In this document: positions 8,651 through 17,354 of the stretch, one piece after another
How positions within the stretch are numbered: the stretch's first letter is position 1
Layout: every line of letters begins with the position of its first letter
Assembly: GCF_001905655.1 (NCBI RefSeq)
Contig: NZ_JMHT01000061.1
Coordinates: forward strand, 36,205 to 100,204
Length of the DNA stretch: 64,000 nt
From: Mycobacterium sp. ST-F2
Lineage (GTDB): Bacteria > Actinomycetota > Actinomycetes > Mycobacteriales > Mycobacteriaceae
Direction of reading: 5' to 3'
The notes under the pieces: generated by a model
What the model saw: only the letters and a program-made list of their open reading frames with translations
Databases searched by the model: none
What the model was told of the DNA's origin: nothing
Made by a program: the position numbers and the translations under genes

Positions 8651-10405
8651 ATGCGGCTCACCAACGTGGCGCACCTACGGCTGCCATTCGGACGACTCTG
8701 GGGCTATGACGTCTCGGTTTCCGATCTCGGTCGGCAGCTGCCGGTGTCCTTTGACCAGCGCATACACGTTGGCGCGGGCACGCGACCAGGCTCCTGGATG
8801 GCCTTGTCCATCCGGCTGCCGGCTCAGGTCAGCCGCGAATCACTGGCCGAGGCGTGGCTGGCGGTGATCGCCCGCCACGGCACCCTCCGCACCGCATTCA
8901 CCCCCGGGCCGGACGGCGATCCAGAGTTGCACGAGATCGGCATTCGTCCCGGCCGATGGGTCGAACATCAGATCGCGGAAGGCCAAGCGGTCAACGACGC
9001 CCTGCAGGCCGTCCTGAATGCGACGTGCTCGCCATATCAGCGGCCCTCGCACCGGCTCTGTGTGCTGGAGACCGCCGCCGGACTGACGGTGGTCATCGCG
9101 GCCGATCACGCTCACGTCGACATGTGGTCGATGTTGGTGATGGCTCGGGACCTGCTGTCGATGCTGACAGGGCGCACGCCGGCACTGGAGCCCGCCCCGG
9201 CGTTCGTCGAGCACACGCAGGCACTCCTGGACCGGCCCACGGCGCCGGACCACGTGCGTGACCGGTGGGCACAGATCATCAGCGACAGCGGTGGGGTCAT
9301 GCCGCGATTTCCACTGTCGCTGGGTGAATCGGGGACGCATCCCGAGCGGGTCGAAGTGCGTGACGTGTTCGATGTCGACGACGGCGCCGCGTTCGCCGCA
9401 CAGGCCCGCAACGACGGCGTCTCGACGCTGGCGCTCGCGGTGGTCGCGATGACGGCGGTCACGCTCGAGTTGGCGGGGGCACCGCTGCGCGCAGTGTTCC
9501 CGGTGCACAGCCGGTACGAGGAGATCTGGCACGACTCCGTGGGCTGGTTCATCACCAATTCTGTCCTGGAGTCGGCGGTCGCCGAGCCGCGTGCCGCGGC
9601 TGACGCGGTCAAGGAAGCGGTACAGCTCGGATCCTGGCCGCTGGCCGACGTGCTGGCTCCGTGGGGCGGAATGCCCATGGCCCCAGGCATGTTCGCGATC
9701 TCCTGGCTGGACCTACGCAAGCTCCCGGTGCGTATCGACGCGGTCGGACTCGACGCCCAGTATGTGGGCGCGAGCATCCAAACCGACGGTGTCATGCTCT
9801 GGTTCATCCAGGACCAGTCCGGGCTCCATCTGCGCTGCCGCTATCCCGACACCGCCGAGGCACGCGCCAATGTGGGGGCGTGGCTGGACCTCTTGGTGGC
9901 GCGTCTCCAGGCACTGGCGCAGTCCTCGGTGCGCGGACTGCTGCACGTTGCCGGCCGCACCTTCCGGGTGCAGCGCGCGACGCGCGAGCACGTGGGCGTG
10001 ATTGCCGCGCTGCTGTCCGACGACGAGTTCGCCCGGGATCGCGAAGGCGCCGACCTCGAACGCTACGAGGGGGCCTACGACGCCGTCGTGCGCAATCGAT
10101 CCAACTACCTCGGAGTCGTTCTGAACGATTCTGATGTGGTGGTCGCGACCATCCAGCTGACCGTCATCCCCGGCCTGTCCCGCAGCGGCGCCACCCGGTT
10201 GCAGATCGAGGGACTGCGCGTCGCCAAAGCTGAACGCGCACAAGGCCTTGGCACGGCACTCGTCGAGTGGGCCCACAACTACGGCCGCGCACACGGGGCG
10301 CAATTGGCGCAGGTCACCACCGACGAGGTGCGCGAAAGGGCGCGGGCCTTCTACAGCCAGCTCGGGTACGAGGCCGCCCACGTCGGGCTGAAGCGCACCA
10401 TCTGA
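8651..10405 (+). CDS. Condensation-domain-like (PapA/NRPS-C type) and GNAT fusion protein
   Basis: A 584-residue two-domain protein. Residues about 1-430 resemble an NRPS condensation or PapA-type acyltransferase: the HxxxD motif is His153-Ala-His-Val-Asp157 followed by MWS, and there is a later WFITNS block. Residues about 437-584 are a GNAT N-acyltransferase, with the acyl-CoA loop RAQGLGTALVEWA near 530 and a terminal YSQLGYEAAHVGLKRT. So it combines two acyl-transfer chemistries in one chain. No PKS/NRPS gene lies nearby. It may build or modify a small acylated metabolite; the substrate is unknown. ATG 8651 gives MRLTNVAHLRLPFG. Confidence 0.8.
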   Translation: MRLTNVAHLRLPFGRLWGYDVSVSDLGRQLPVSFDQRIHVGAGTRPGSWMALSIRLPAQVSRESLAEAWLAVIARHGTLRTAFTPGPDGDPELHEIGIRPGRWVEHQIAEGQAVNDALQAVLNATCSPYQRPSHRLCVLETAAGLTVVIAADHAHVDMWSMLVMARDLLSMLTGRTPALEPAPAFVEHTQALLDRPTAPDHVRDRWAQIISDSGGVMPRFPLSLGESGTHPERVEVRDVFDVDDGAAFAAQARNDGVSTLALAVVAMTAVTLELAGAPLRAVFPVHSRYEEIWHDSVGWFITNSVLESAVAEPRAAADAVKEAVQLGSWPLADVLAPWGGMPMAPGMFAISWLDLRKLPVRIDAVGLDAQYVGASIQTDGVMLWFIQDQSGLHLRCRYPDTAEARANVGAWLDLLVARLQALAQSSVRGLLHVAGRTFRVQRATREHVGVIAALLSDDEFARDREGADLERYEGAYDAVVRNRSNYLGVVLNDSDVVVATIQLTVIPGLSRSGATRLQIEGLRVAKAERAQGLGTALVEWAHNYGRAHGAQLAQVTTDEVRERARAFYSQLGYEAAHVGLKRTI

Positions 10406-10412
10406 GTCCGGA

Positions 10413-11555
10413 TCAGGCCTCGCGCGCCGCGGCGAGCGACGTTGCGCGGCTGGGCAAGTCGACAGTGAACGTCGCGCCGCTGCCGACGCCGGCGCTGGTC
10501 GCCGTGATGCGGCCGTGGTGGGCCTCGACCAGGGCCTTGGCGATCGCGAGCCCGATACCCGAACCGCCGTGCGCGCGGTCGCGCGCCGAGTCGGCCCGGT
10601 AGAACCGCTCGAACAACCGCGGCAGATGCTCGGCGGCGATGCCGTCGCCGTCGTCGCACACCTGGATCCGTATCGACCCGCCAACATTCGCCGCCGCGAC
10701 CCGCACCGTGCCGCCGGCTTCGGTGTGCCGCAACGCATTGGTCAGTAGATTGGCGAGGACCTGGTCGAGCCGCTGCGGGTCGGCCCACAAGTCGGGCAGG
10801 CCGGGCGCAATATCCGACGTCAGCGCAACACCTTTGGCGCGGTACGGTGCGGCGAAGGCGTCGACGGCCGTGGCGATCAGCGTCGCGGGCGCGACGGACT
10901 GCGTATCGACGAGCGCCATGTCGCGTTCGGCGTCGGACAGTGCGCGAACATCGGAACTGAGCCGGGCCAGGCGGCGGGTCTGGTCGCGCAGCACGCCGAT
11001 GGTGGTCGCATCGAGCGGATGGATGCCGTCCTCGATCGACTCGAGATACGCGTCGATGACGGAGACGGGCGTGCGGAGCTCGTGCGCCAGGTCGGCCAGG
11101 AGCTGACGCCGCGTCGTCTCGACGGAGCCGAGCTGCTCGGCCATGGTGTTGAAAGCGTCTGCAATGGTGTCGAATTCGGTACCCAGGTGTGGTGGCGACA
11201 CCCGGATGTCGTAGTTCCCGTCGGCGACGGCGGTTGCGGCGGCAGCGAGCTCGGAGGTCGATCGGTGCATCCGCCTACTCAGATACCAACTCAGCGCGAG
11301 TGCGGTGGTGGCGGCCACCGCGAGTGACATTCCCACGGAGACGGCCGTCGCCTGACGGAACACGTGCTCGTAGGGGTGCGGACCGGTGCGCCCGGGGACC
11401 AGCACGTCCTGCATCACCTTCCGGAACATCGGCGGCCCGATGATGAGGGCAACGGTCGTCGTGGTGGCGATGGCCGCGACAACGACGACCGCGTTGGTGA
11501 CCAGCAGGCGGCTGCGAATTCCGTGCTTGCTGCGCGGATGTGCCTGGGCCATCAC
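10413..11555 (-). CDS. Two-component sensor histidine kinase
   Basis: A 380-residue membrane sensor kinase: transmembrane helix at about residues 18-42, a short extracytoplasmic loop of about 25 residues, a second helix at about 70-92, HAMP at about 93-145, a HisKA dimerisation box with His158 in LADLAHELRTP, and a HATPase with N-box NLLTNALRHTE and G-boxes DDGDGI and GGSGIGL. The start is GTG 11555 overlapping the regulator stop by 4 bases, or ATG 11552 one codon later. The short loop suggests it senses a membrane or envelope signal. Co-transcribed with the regulator upstream. Confidence 0.92.
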   Translation of the reverse strand: MMAQAHPRSKHGIRSRLLVTNAVVVVAAIATTTTVALIIGPPMFRKVMQDVLVPGRTGPHPYEHVFRQATAVSVGMSLAVAATTALALSWYLSRRMHRSTSELAAAATAVADGNYDIRVSPPHLGTEFDTIADAFNTMAEQLGSVETTRRQLLADLAHELRTPVSVIDAYLESIEDGIHPLDATTIGVLRDQTRRLARLSSDVRALSDAERDMALVDTQSVAPATLIATAVDAFAAPYRAKGVALTSDIAPGLPDLWADPQRLDQVLANLLTNALRHTEAGGTVRVAAANVGGSIRIQVCDDGDGIAAEHLPRLFERFYRADSARDRAHGGSGIGLAIAKALVEAHHGRITATSAGVGSGATFTVDLPSRATSLAAAREA

Positions 11556-12280
11556 CCTTCTCCCATCCGGTATCCGACGCCGCGCACCGTGGTGACGTAG
11601 CGCGGCTCGGCCGAGTTGTCGCCCAGCTTTCGGCGTAGATGGCCGACGTGGACGTCAACGACGTTGTCGTTGCCGAACCACGATTCGCCCCAGACCGCTT
11701 CCAGCAATTGCTGCCGCGTCCACACCTGCCGCGGGCGTGACGACAGCGCCGCCAGTACGTCGAACTCGGTGCGGGTCAGCATGATTGGTGCGCCGCCGAG
11801 CAGCGTCTGTCGGCTGTCGGTGTCGATGTGCAGGTCCCCGAACACGCGTGGCGGGGTTCCCGTTGCCTGGCCGGGATCGGGGGCACGCCGGGGCCGGCGC
11901 AACATGGCGCGGATCCGGGCGACCACCTCGCGGGGACTGAACGGCTTGGTGACGTAGTCGTCCGCCCCGACCGACAGGCCGACGATGGTGTCGATCTCCG
12001 TATCGCGGGCGGTCAGCATCACGACGTACGCGTCCGAGAACACCCGGAGCTGTCGGCACACCTCGATGCCGTCGAGCCCGGGCAGCCCGATGTCGAGAAT
12101 CACCACGTCGGGATCGAGTTCGCGGGCCGCGACCAGGGCCGACGGGCCGTCGTTGGCGATGCGCACCTCGAACTGTTCGCGCTTGAGGTAGCTGGCCACG
12201 ACGTCGGCCAGTGCCGCCTCGTCGTCGACAACCAGCGCGCGCAGCGTGGGGTCAGTGCCGTTCACCTGCTCATAGTGCAC
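11552..12280 (-). CDS. OmpR-family response regulator
   Basis: A 242-residue regulator. The receiver has acidic Asp19/Asp20, phosphoacceptor Asp63 in VILDIGLPGLDG, a Thr in VMLTARD and Lys in VTKPFSP; the winged-helix DNA-binding domain contains LTRTEFDVLAAL and ends in VRGVGYRMGEG. GTG 12280 is the listed start, but GTG 12265 (VNGTDP) is also possible. It is translationally coupled to the downstream kinase. It is divergent from the small secreted protein at 12419, so the 138-base gap is a candidate target; a degenerate 11-base direct repeat there fits an OmpR-type site. Confidence 0.93.
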   Translation of the reverse strand: MHYEQVNGTDPTLRALVVDDEAALADVVASYLKREQFEVRIANDGPSALVAARELDPDVVILDIGLPGLDGIEVCRQLRVFSDAYVVMLTARDTEIDTIVGLSVGADDYVTKPFSPREVVARIRAMLRRPRRAPDPGQATGTPPRVFGDLHIDTDSRQTLLGGAPIMLTRTEFDVLAALSSRPRQVWTRQQLLEAVWGESWFGNDNVVDVHVGHLRRKLGDNSAEPRYVTTVRGVGYRMGEG

Positions 12281-12324
12281 CCGCGAGATGGCGAGGTCGA
12301 CCAGATGACGTGGTCAGCGCAGCG

Positions 12325-12346
12325 TTCTTTAACGAATCTTCATCGT
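12325..12346 (+). promoter_or_regulatory. Candidate OmpR-type direct-repeat site
   Basis: Two adjacent 11-base units, TTCTTTAACGA and ATCTTCATCGT, agree at 7 of 11 positions and sit between the response regulator and the secreted-protein gene. Tandem 11-base half sites are typical of OmpR/PhoP-family binding. The degeneracy means this is only a candidate. Confidence 0.3.
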
Positions 12347-12418
12347 TCCTCCGGGGAACCCTTGTCGGCCGATTCGAGGCTGGAAGCCGTCAGCAACCCA
12401 CCGTGAAGGGACACCGAA

Positions 12419-12718
12419 ATGATCAGCAAGATTGCCTTCTTCTCCACCGCTGCCGCAGCTCTGGCGGCGGCCACCCTGACGGCTGCCGGCCCGGCGCAGG
12501 CCGCCAGTGTGTCCGGCAACAACGGTGCCGACGTCGTGTCCACGCTGCGCAGCGAGGGTTACAACGTGCAGGTCAACGGGTTTCCGAGTGCACCGCTGTC
12601 CGCGTGCACGGTGACGGACGTGCACGGATTGCCCAACCCGGCAGACCCGACCCAGCGTGCGGACTCCCGCGTGGTCAACAACGTCTACGTCGATGTGACC
12701 TGTGCATCGGACTCCTGA
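12419..12718 (+). CDS. Small secreted hypothetical protein
   Basis: A 99-residue protein starting at ATG 12419, with GAAGGG about 9 bases upstream. The first 28 residues are a Sec signal peptide (MISKIAFF, alanine-rich core, AQA cleavage). The mature part is about 70 residues with two cysteines (in SACTV and VTCAS), able to form one disulphide. This matches a common mycobacterial family of small exported proteins without known function. Its divergence from the two-component operon suggests that the system might regulate it. Confidence 0.85.
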   Translation: MISKIAFFSTAAAALAAATLTAAGPAQAASVSGNNGADVVSTLRSEGYNVQVNGFPSAPLSACTVTDVHGLPNPADPTQRADSRVVNNVYVDVTCASDS

Positions 12719-12765
12719 GCGGGCCCGCAGCCTGCCGGTTGGCACCGGCATGGTTATGTGAGGGG

Positions 12766-14001
12766 GTGACCGAAGCGCAGTCGCTGCCGCTGGCCGGGAT
12801 CACCGTCGTCGCGATGGAGCAGGCGGTGTCCGCGCCCATGTGCACGCGCGTGCTGGCCGACTTCGGTGCCCGCGTGATCAAGGTCGAAAATCCCCAGGGT
12901 GGTGACTTCGCCCGCGACTACGACGACGTCGTCCGCGGCCAGGCCGCGCATTTCGTCTGGGCCAACCGGGGCAAGCAGTCGATCACCCTGAACCTCAAGT
13001 CCGACAAAGGCATTGCGGTTCTGCACCAATTGTTGGACGGCGCCGACGCCTTCGTCTCCAACCTCGCACCAGGTGCCACCGCACGATTGGGGTTGTCGCC
13101 GGACGACCTACGCGGGCGGCACCCGCAGGTGATCCCCGTCGAGATCTCCGGATATGGAGCCACGGGCCCTCTTTCCCAAAAACGTGCGTATGACCTTCTG
13201 GTGCAGGCGGAATCAGGGTCCTGCGCGGCGACCGGATTTCCGGGGATGCCGGCCAAACCCGGTCCGCCCGTCGCCGATATCAGCACGGGCCTGTACTCGG
13301 CGCTGTCGATCATGGCGCTGCTGTTGGGCCGGGAGCGTGGAGTGTCGACCGGTGCGGCGCCGGCGGTCGCGGTCAGTCTGTTCGACACGATGACCGACAT
13401 CATGGGTTACCCGCTGACCTACACGCAGCATTCCGGCGTCAACCAGCAGCCGCTCGGGATGGCGTCGCCGGCCGTTGCACCGTATGGCGCCTTTGCGACA
13501 CGGGACGGCCAGCGGGTGGTGCTCGGCACCACCAACGACAGGGAGTGGCAGCGGCTGGCCCGGGAGATCATCGACCGGCCCGACCTCGCTGACGATCCCC
13601 GGTTCGCGAGCAACTCGGACCGCTGCGCACACCGCGACGAACTCCATGCCGTGATCGAATCCTGGTGCACAGAGCGCGATCTCGATGACATTCAGCAGAT
13701 CGCTGACGCCGCCGGGATCGGCAACTCACGGTACAACGTGCCCAGTGAGGTGATCGCGCATCCGCACCTCAAGGCCCGCGACCGGTGGCGTGAGGTCAGC
13801 ACACCGCGCGGCCCCATCCAGGCGTTGTTGCCGCCGCCGGTGATCAGCGGACTCGAGCTCGGCATGGGTGCAGTTCCCGGGCTGGGTGAGCATACGGACG
13901 TGATCCTCGGCGAATTGGGTTACAGCGCTGAGGAGATCGCCGGCCTGCGGGCCGACGGTGCCATCGGAGATGTCTACGGAGCAGGGAGCGGCCATGCGTG
14001 A
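12766..14001 (+). CDS. CaiB/BaiF (family III) CoA-transferase
   Basis: A 411-residue acyl-CoA transferase moving CoA between carboxylates. Evidence: N-terminal GITVVAMEQAVSAP, DFGARVIKVENPQGGDFAR, the ANRGKQS block, and the catalytic Asp in PVADISTGLYS. GTG 12766 directly follows AGGGG and matches the family start; the frame is open 555 bases further upstream but overlaps the secreted gene. It overlaps the thiolase by 8 bases, so the two are co-translated. It probably activates or recycles an aromatic- or steroid-derived acid. Confidence 0.9.
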   Translation: MTEAQSLPLAGITVVAMEQAVSAPMCTRVLADFGARVIKVENPQGGDFARDYDDVVRGQAAHFVWANRGKQSITLNLKSDKGIAVLHQLLDGADAFVSNLAPGATARLGLSPDDLRGRHPQVIPVEISGYGATGPLSQKRAYDLLVQAESGSCAATGFPGMPAKPGPPVADISTGLYSALSIMALLLGRERGVSTGAAPAVAVSLFDTMTDIMGYPLTYTQHSGVNQQPLGMASPAVAPYGAFATRDGQRVVLGTTNDREWQRLAREIIDRPDLADDPRFASNSDRCAHRDELHAVIESWCTERDLDDIQQIADAAGIGNSRYNVPSEVIAHPHLKARDRWREVSTPRGPIQALLPPPVISGLELGMGAVPGLGEHTDVILGELGYSAEEIAGLRADGAIGDVYGAGSGHA

Positions 14002-15142
14002 AGTCGTCATTGTTGAAGCTGTGCGGACCGCTGTCGGTAAGCGCAACGGGGGATTGGCGGGCCAGCATGCCGCTGACCTGTCCGCGGTGGTTCTCAACGA
14101 ATTGATGGAGCGCTCCGGCGTGGCACCGGAACTCGTCGACGACGTGGTGTGGGGCTGCGTCTCGCAGGTGGGTGACCAGTCTTCCAACATCGCCCGCTGG
14201 TCGGTGCTGGCCGCCGGCTGGCCCGAGTCGATTCCGGGGACGACCGTCAACCGGGCGTGCGGATCATCGCAACAGGCATTGGATTTCGCGGTGCAGGCGG
14301 TGATGTCGGGTCAGCAGGACGTCGTGGTGGCCGGTGGCGTCGAGGTGATGAGTCGGGTGCCTTTGGGCGCGGCCAGGCAGACGGGCCAGCCGTACGGACC
14401 CAAAGCACTTGCCCGGTATGACGGTTTCGGTTTCAACCAGGGCATCTCAGCCGAGATGATCGCGCAGAAGTGGGGGCTGTCGCGGGCCCGGCTCGACGAG
14501 TACTCCGCGCGGTCGCACGAACTCGCCGCGGCCGCACAGGATTCGGGCGCGTTCATCACACAGATCGTTCCGGTGTTCACCTACGATGGCGGTGTGGTGC
14601 ACGAGGACGAGGGCATCCGGCGGGGGACTACGGTCGAGAAGCTGGGCGGCCTCAAGCCGGCGTTCCAGGAGGACGGTGTGATCCACGCCGGCAACTCATC
14701 GCAGATTTCCGACGGTGCGGCAGCACTTTTGGTGATGACGCTGGAGAATGCGATCCAGCTCGGACTCACCCCACTGGTGCGGTACGTCGCCGGCGCGGTG
14801 ACGGGCGCCGACCCCGTGCTGATGTTGACCGGCCCGATTCCGGCGACCCAGAAGGTGCTGCGAAAGACGGGCGTGGGTATCGGCGAGATCGGCGTGTTCG
14901 AGGTGAACGAGGCCTTCGCCCCGGTGCCGCTGGCCTGGCTGGCCGACACCGGTGCTTCCGAAGCGGCGCTGAATCCTCTCGGTGGGGCCATCGCGCTGGG
15001 GCATCCGCTGGGGGCGTCCGGCGCGGTGCTGATGACCCGGATGATCAACCATATGCGGGACAACGGAATTCGCTACGGCCTGCAGACCATGTGTGAGGGT
15101 GGCGGCACTGCCAACGCGACGTTGGTGGAGCTGGTCGCGTAG
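13994..15142 (+). CDS. Acetyl-CoA C-acetyltransferase (thiolase)
   Basis: A 382-residue degradative-type thiolase that cleaves 3-ketoacyl-CoA to acetyl-CoA plus a shortened acyl-CoA. Nucleophile Cys89 lies in NRACGSSQQAL, the His in GHPLGASG and the second Cys in MCEGGGTANA. I take ATG 13994 (MREVVIVEAVRTAVGK), the family start, over the upstream ATG 13958. It overlaps caiB and has GGGAG before it. With the CoA-transferase and the acyl-CoA dehydrogenase at 21954, it gives the island beta-oxidation capacity. Confidence 0.94.
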   Translation: MREVVIVEAVRTAVGKRNGGLAGQHAADLSAVVLNELMERSGVAPELVDDVVWGCVSQVGDQSSNIARWSVLAAGWPESIPGTTVNRACGSSQQALDFAVQAVMSGQQDVVVAGGVEVMSRVPLGAARQTGQPYGPKALARYDGFGFNQGISAEMIAQKWGLSRARLDEYSARSHELAAAAQDSGAFITQIVPVFTYDGGVVHEDEGIRRGTTVEKLGGLKPAFQEDGVIHAGNSSQISDGAAALLVMTLENAIQLGLTPLVRYVAGAVTGADPVLMLTGPIPATQKVLRKTGVGIGEIGVFEVNEAFAPVPLAWLADTGASEAALNPLGGAIALGHPLGASGAVLMTRMINHMRDNGIRYGLQTMCEGGGTANATLVELVA

Positions 15143-15249
15143 GGAGTCCCGCACGTCTGCTTCCCGGGTGTGTCGAGTTGTCAGTTGCAAGGCCGAGCGC
15201 GCCCAGGTGGTGCGAGACGGAGCTCGGGCGCCACCGGCCCGCGGCTCGC

Positions 15250-16257
15250 TCAGACGCTCTCGGCGTGGGTGAGATCCAGCGCGATGTCGACGAGCATGTC
15301 CTCCTGGCCGCCGACGAGCCCCCGGCGCCCCGCTTCCTCCAACAGCGTGCGCGCGTCGACATCGAAGCGCTCGGCGGTGATCTCCGCGTGCCGCAGGAAA
15401 CTCGAATACACGCCCGCGTAGCCGAGCGTCAGCGTCTCCCGGTCGACCCGGACCGGGCGTTCCTGCAGCGGCCGGACCAGATCGTCGGCGGCATCCTGCA
15501 GCGCATGCAGATCGCACCCGTGCTCCCAGCCCAGCTTGGTCGCCGCGGCGATGAAGACCTCCAGCGGTGCGTTGCCGGCGCCGGCACCCATCCCGGCGAG
15601 GGACGCGTCGACCCGAGTGGCGCCATGTTCCACCGCGGCCAGCGAGTTGGCAACGCCCAGCGACAGGTTGTGGTGCGCATGGATACCGATTTCCGTTGCG
15701 GCATTGAGTGTTTGGCGTAGGGCATCGACGCGGTCGGCGACGTCACGCATCGTCATGGCCCCACCGGAGTCGACGACGTAGATGCATGTCGCCCCGTAGC
15801 TCTCCATCAGCCGGGCCTGTTCGGCGAGTGCAGTGGGGGTGGTGAGGTGGCTCATCATGAGGAAACCGACGGGGTCCATGCCGAGCTCGCGGGCGGTGGT
15901 GAGGTGGCGCGCGGACACGTCGGCCTCGGTGCAGTGAGTTCCGACGCGGACGACGGTCACTCCGGCGCGATGGGCGTCACGCAGCTCTCGCACCGTGCCG
16001 ATGCCGGGCAGGATCAGTGTGGCGATGCGTGCGCGGGACACCGCGGAGGCGACGGCCGAGATCCACTCCAGGTCGGTGTGCGCGCCGAAGCCGTACACGC
16101 AACTTGACCCGCCCAGCCCGTCGCCGTGTGCGACCTCGATGGACGCGACGCCCGCGGCGTCGAGTGCGGTGGCGATCGAGACTGCGTGCGCAATGCTGTA
16201 CTGGTGGCGCACGGCGTGCATGCCGTCGCGCAGGGTGACGTCGCTGATGTAGATCAT
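15250..16257 (-). CDS. 4-hydroxy-2-oxovalerate aldolase
   Basis: A 335-residue class II pyruvate aldolase of the HsaF/BphI/DmpG family, splitting 4-hydroxy-2-oxoacids to pyruvate and an aldehyde. Visible motifs are SDVTLRDGMHAVRHQ (metal and base region), EVAHGDGLGGSS, VVDSGGAM, the HAHHNLSLG metal His pair, and GMGAGAGNAPLE. It looks intact. Its start overlaps the stop of the truncated dehydrogenase by an ATGA, and that gene in turn overlaps the TetR gene, so all three are one coupled operon. The aldolase normally channels the aldehyde to its dehydrogenase partner, which is incomplete here. Confidence 0.93.
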   Translation of the reverse strand: MIYISDVTLRDGMHAVRHQYSIAHAVSIATALDAAGVASIEVAHGDGLGGSSCVYGFGAHTDLEWISAVASAVSRARIATLILPGIGTVRELRDAHRAGVTVVRVGTHCTEADVSARHLTTARELGMDPVGFLMMSHLTTPTALAEQARLMESYGATCIYVVDSGGAMTMRDVADRVDALRQTLNAATEIGIHAHHNLSLGVANSLAAVEHGATRVDASLAGMGAGAGNAPLEVFIAAATKLGWEHGCDLHALQDAADDLVRPLQERPVRVDRETLTLGYAGVYSSFLRHAEITAERFDVDARTLLEEAGRRGLVGGQEDMLVDIALDLTHAESV

Positions 16258-16709
16258 GTTGGGAATCCGGCGCTTTCGGCGGCGATCTCGACGAGCGCCG
16301 TCACCTTGGTGCCCACGAACGTGCCGATTTCCGGAATGCGCAGCGGACCGACGCGTTCGAACTGCACGGCTTGCTTCAGGCGGAAGCCGGGAACTCCGCT
16401 GACGTCCACCGCGGCGTGGATGTCACGTTCGATGGCACGGTGATCAGCGTCCCCATCGATCAGGCAGTAGACGGTGTTGCGTATCGACGCGGGCTCGGCC
16501 GGGCTGAGTAGCGAGATGACCTTCGCGCGGCGTGCTCCCGCGTTCTCCATTGCGGCAGAGGTGGTTTCGATGAGTTCGTCAATGCGGTCCCGGGCATCCG
16601 GACCGGCGGAGCGTGCCGGGATCGACGAGACGATCTCGGCGTACGTCACCGTCGCCGTCCGGGCGACGGCGGCGACGATGGGCACGGTGGCCCCGACGGT
16701 CGTCGTCAT
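16254..16709 (-). CDS. Truncated acetaldehyde dehydrogenase (C-terminal domain only)
   Basis: A 151-residue product that aligns only with the second half of acylating acetaldehyde dehydrogenase (HsaG/BphJ/DmpF, usually about 300 residues). It begins MTTTVGATVPIVAAVAR, where full-length enzymes have the CGGQAT-type segment with the catalytic Cys just before VPMVAAV. The Cys is therefore absent, as is the whole N-terminal NAD-binding domain. The dimerisation-type part, with EIVSSIPARSAGP, GFRLKQAVQFE and IGTFVGTK, is kept. ATGA overlaps on both sides (with tetR and with the aldolase) show that it is translated deliberately, or is a decayed remnant kept by coupling. It cannot be catalytically active as the normal enzyme. 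Confidence 0.85.
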   Translation of the reverse strand: MTTTVGATVPIVAAVARTATVTYAEIVSSIPARSAGPDARDRIDELIETTSAAMENAGARRAKVISLLSPAEPASIRNTVYCLIDGDADHRAIERDIHAAVDVSGVPGFRLKQAVQFERVGPLRIPEIGTFVGTKVTALVEIAAESAGFPT

Positions 16710-17332
16710 TGCGTGTTCTCGGCGAGCATCCGCAACGCGGTGTCGTAGATGGCGTTGGCATGCATCTCGAACAACTCCAGCAGGTCCACGGAATCGCCGC
16801 CGAGTTCCTTGGCGATGAACAGCCCGTCGGCGCCGGCGATGGAGTAGTTCACCAGCAGCCGGACCTGGGCGTCGGTGAGGCCGGGGGCCAGTTCGCTGAG
16901 CGCCGCGGTGAGCGACCCGGTGGCCTGCGTGCGCGCCTGCAGGAACCGCGCGCGGGCACTCGGTTCGATGGGCCGGCGCTCCAGCGCGAGCATCAGGCCG
17001 AGGCGCAGGAAATCGGGATTGTCGAGCAGGCCTTTTGCGAGCTGCTTCGCCAGGCCGATGACGCGTTCGCGCGGCTCGCCGTCGGAGGGGAGTTCCCAGA
17101 CGCGTAGCCAGGTCTCGAAACTGCGGTCTATCACCGCGGCCAGCAGGTCGTCCTTGTCCTTGAAGTGCCAATAGATGGAGCTGGCGGGCAGGCCGCACTT
17201 CTTGCTGACCAGTCCGATGCTGGTGCCCTCGTAACCGCGTTCGGAGGCAATCTCGTTGGCAGCATCCAGGATTCGCTCGCGCGACTGTTCGCCGTCGGCC
17301 CGCTTGCGGCGCGGCTTGGGTGTTTCTGCCAT
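16706..17332 (-). CDS. TetR/AcrR family regulator
   Basis: A 208-residue TetR regulator. The N-terminal helix-turn-helix (residues about 15-60) has SRERILDAANEIASERGYEGTS then the GLPASSIYWHFKDKDDLL recognition block. ATG 17332 has GGGAG 5 bases upstream and is preferred to GTG 17338. It is the first gene of the tetR/truncated-dehydrogenase/aldolase operon and is divergent from the monooxygenase gene. Two palindromic operators lie between them, so it probably represses both operons and responds to a ring-degradation intermediate. Confidence 0.92.
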   Translation of the reverse strand: MAETPKPRRKRADGEQSRERILDAANEIASERGYEGTSIGLVSKKCGLPASSIYWHFKDKDDLLAAVIDRSFETWLRVWELPSDGEPRERVIGLAKQLAKGLLDNPDFLRLGLMLALERRPIEPSARARFLQARTQATGSLTAALSELAPGLTDAQVRLLVNYSIAGADGLFIAKELGGDSVDLLELFEMHANAIYDTALRMLAENTQ

Positions 17333-17354
17333 TTTCACTCCCGACTCTTGACTC

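Noticed and set aside
12211..12765. Upstream extension of the CoA-transferase gene
   Set aside because: It overlaps the secreted protein gene in another frame; the family start matches GTG 12766.
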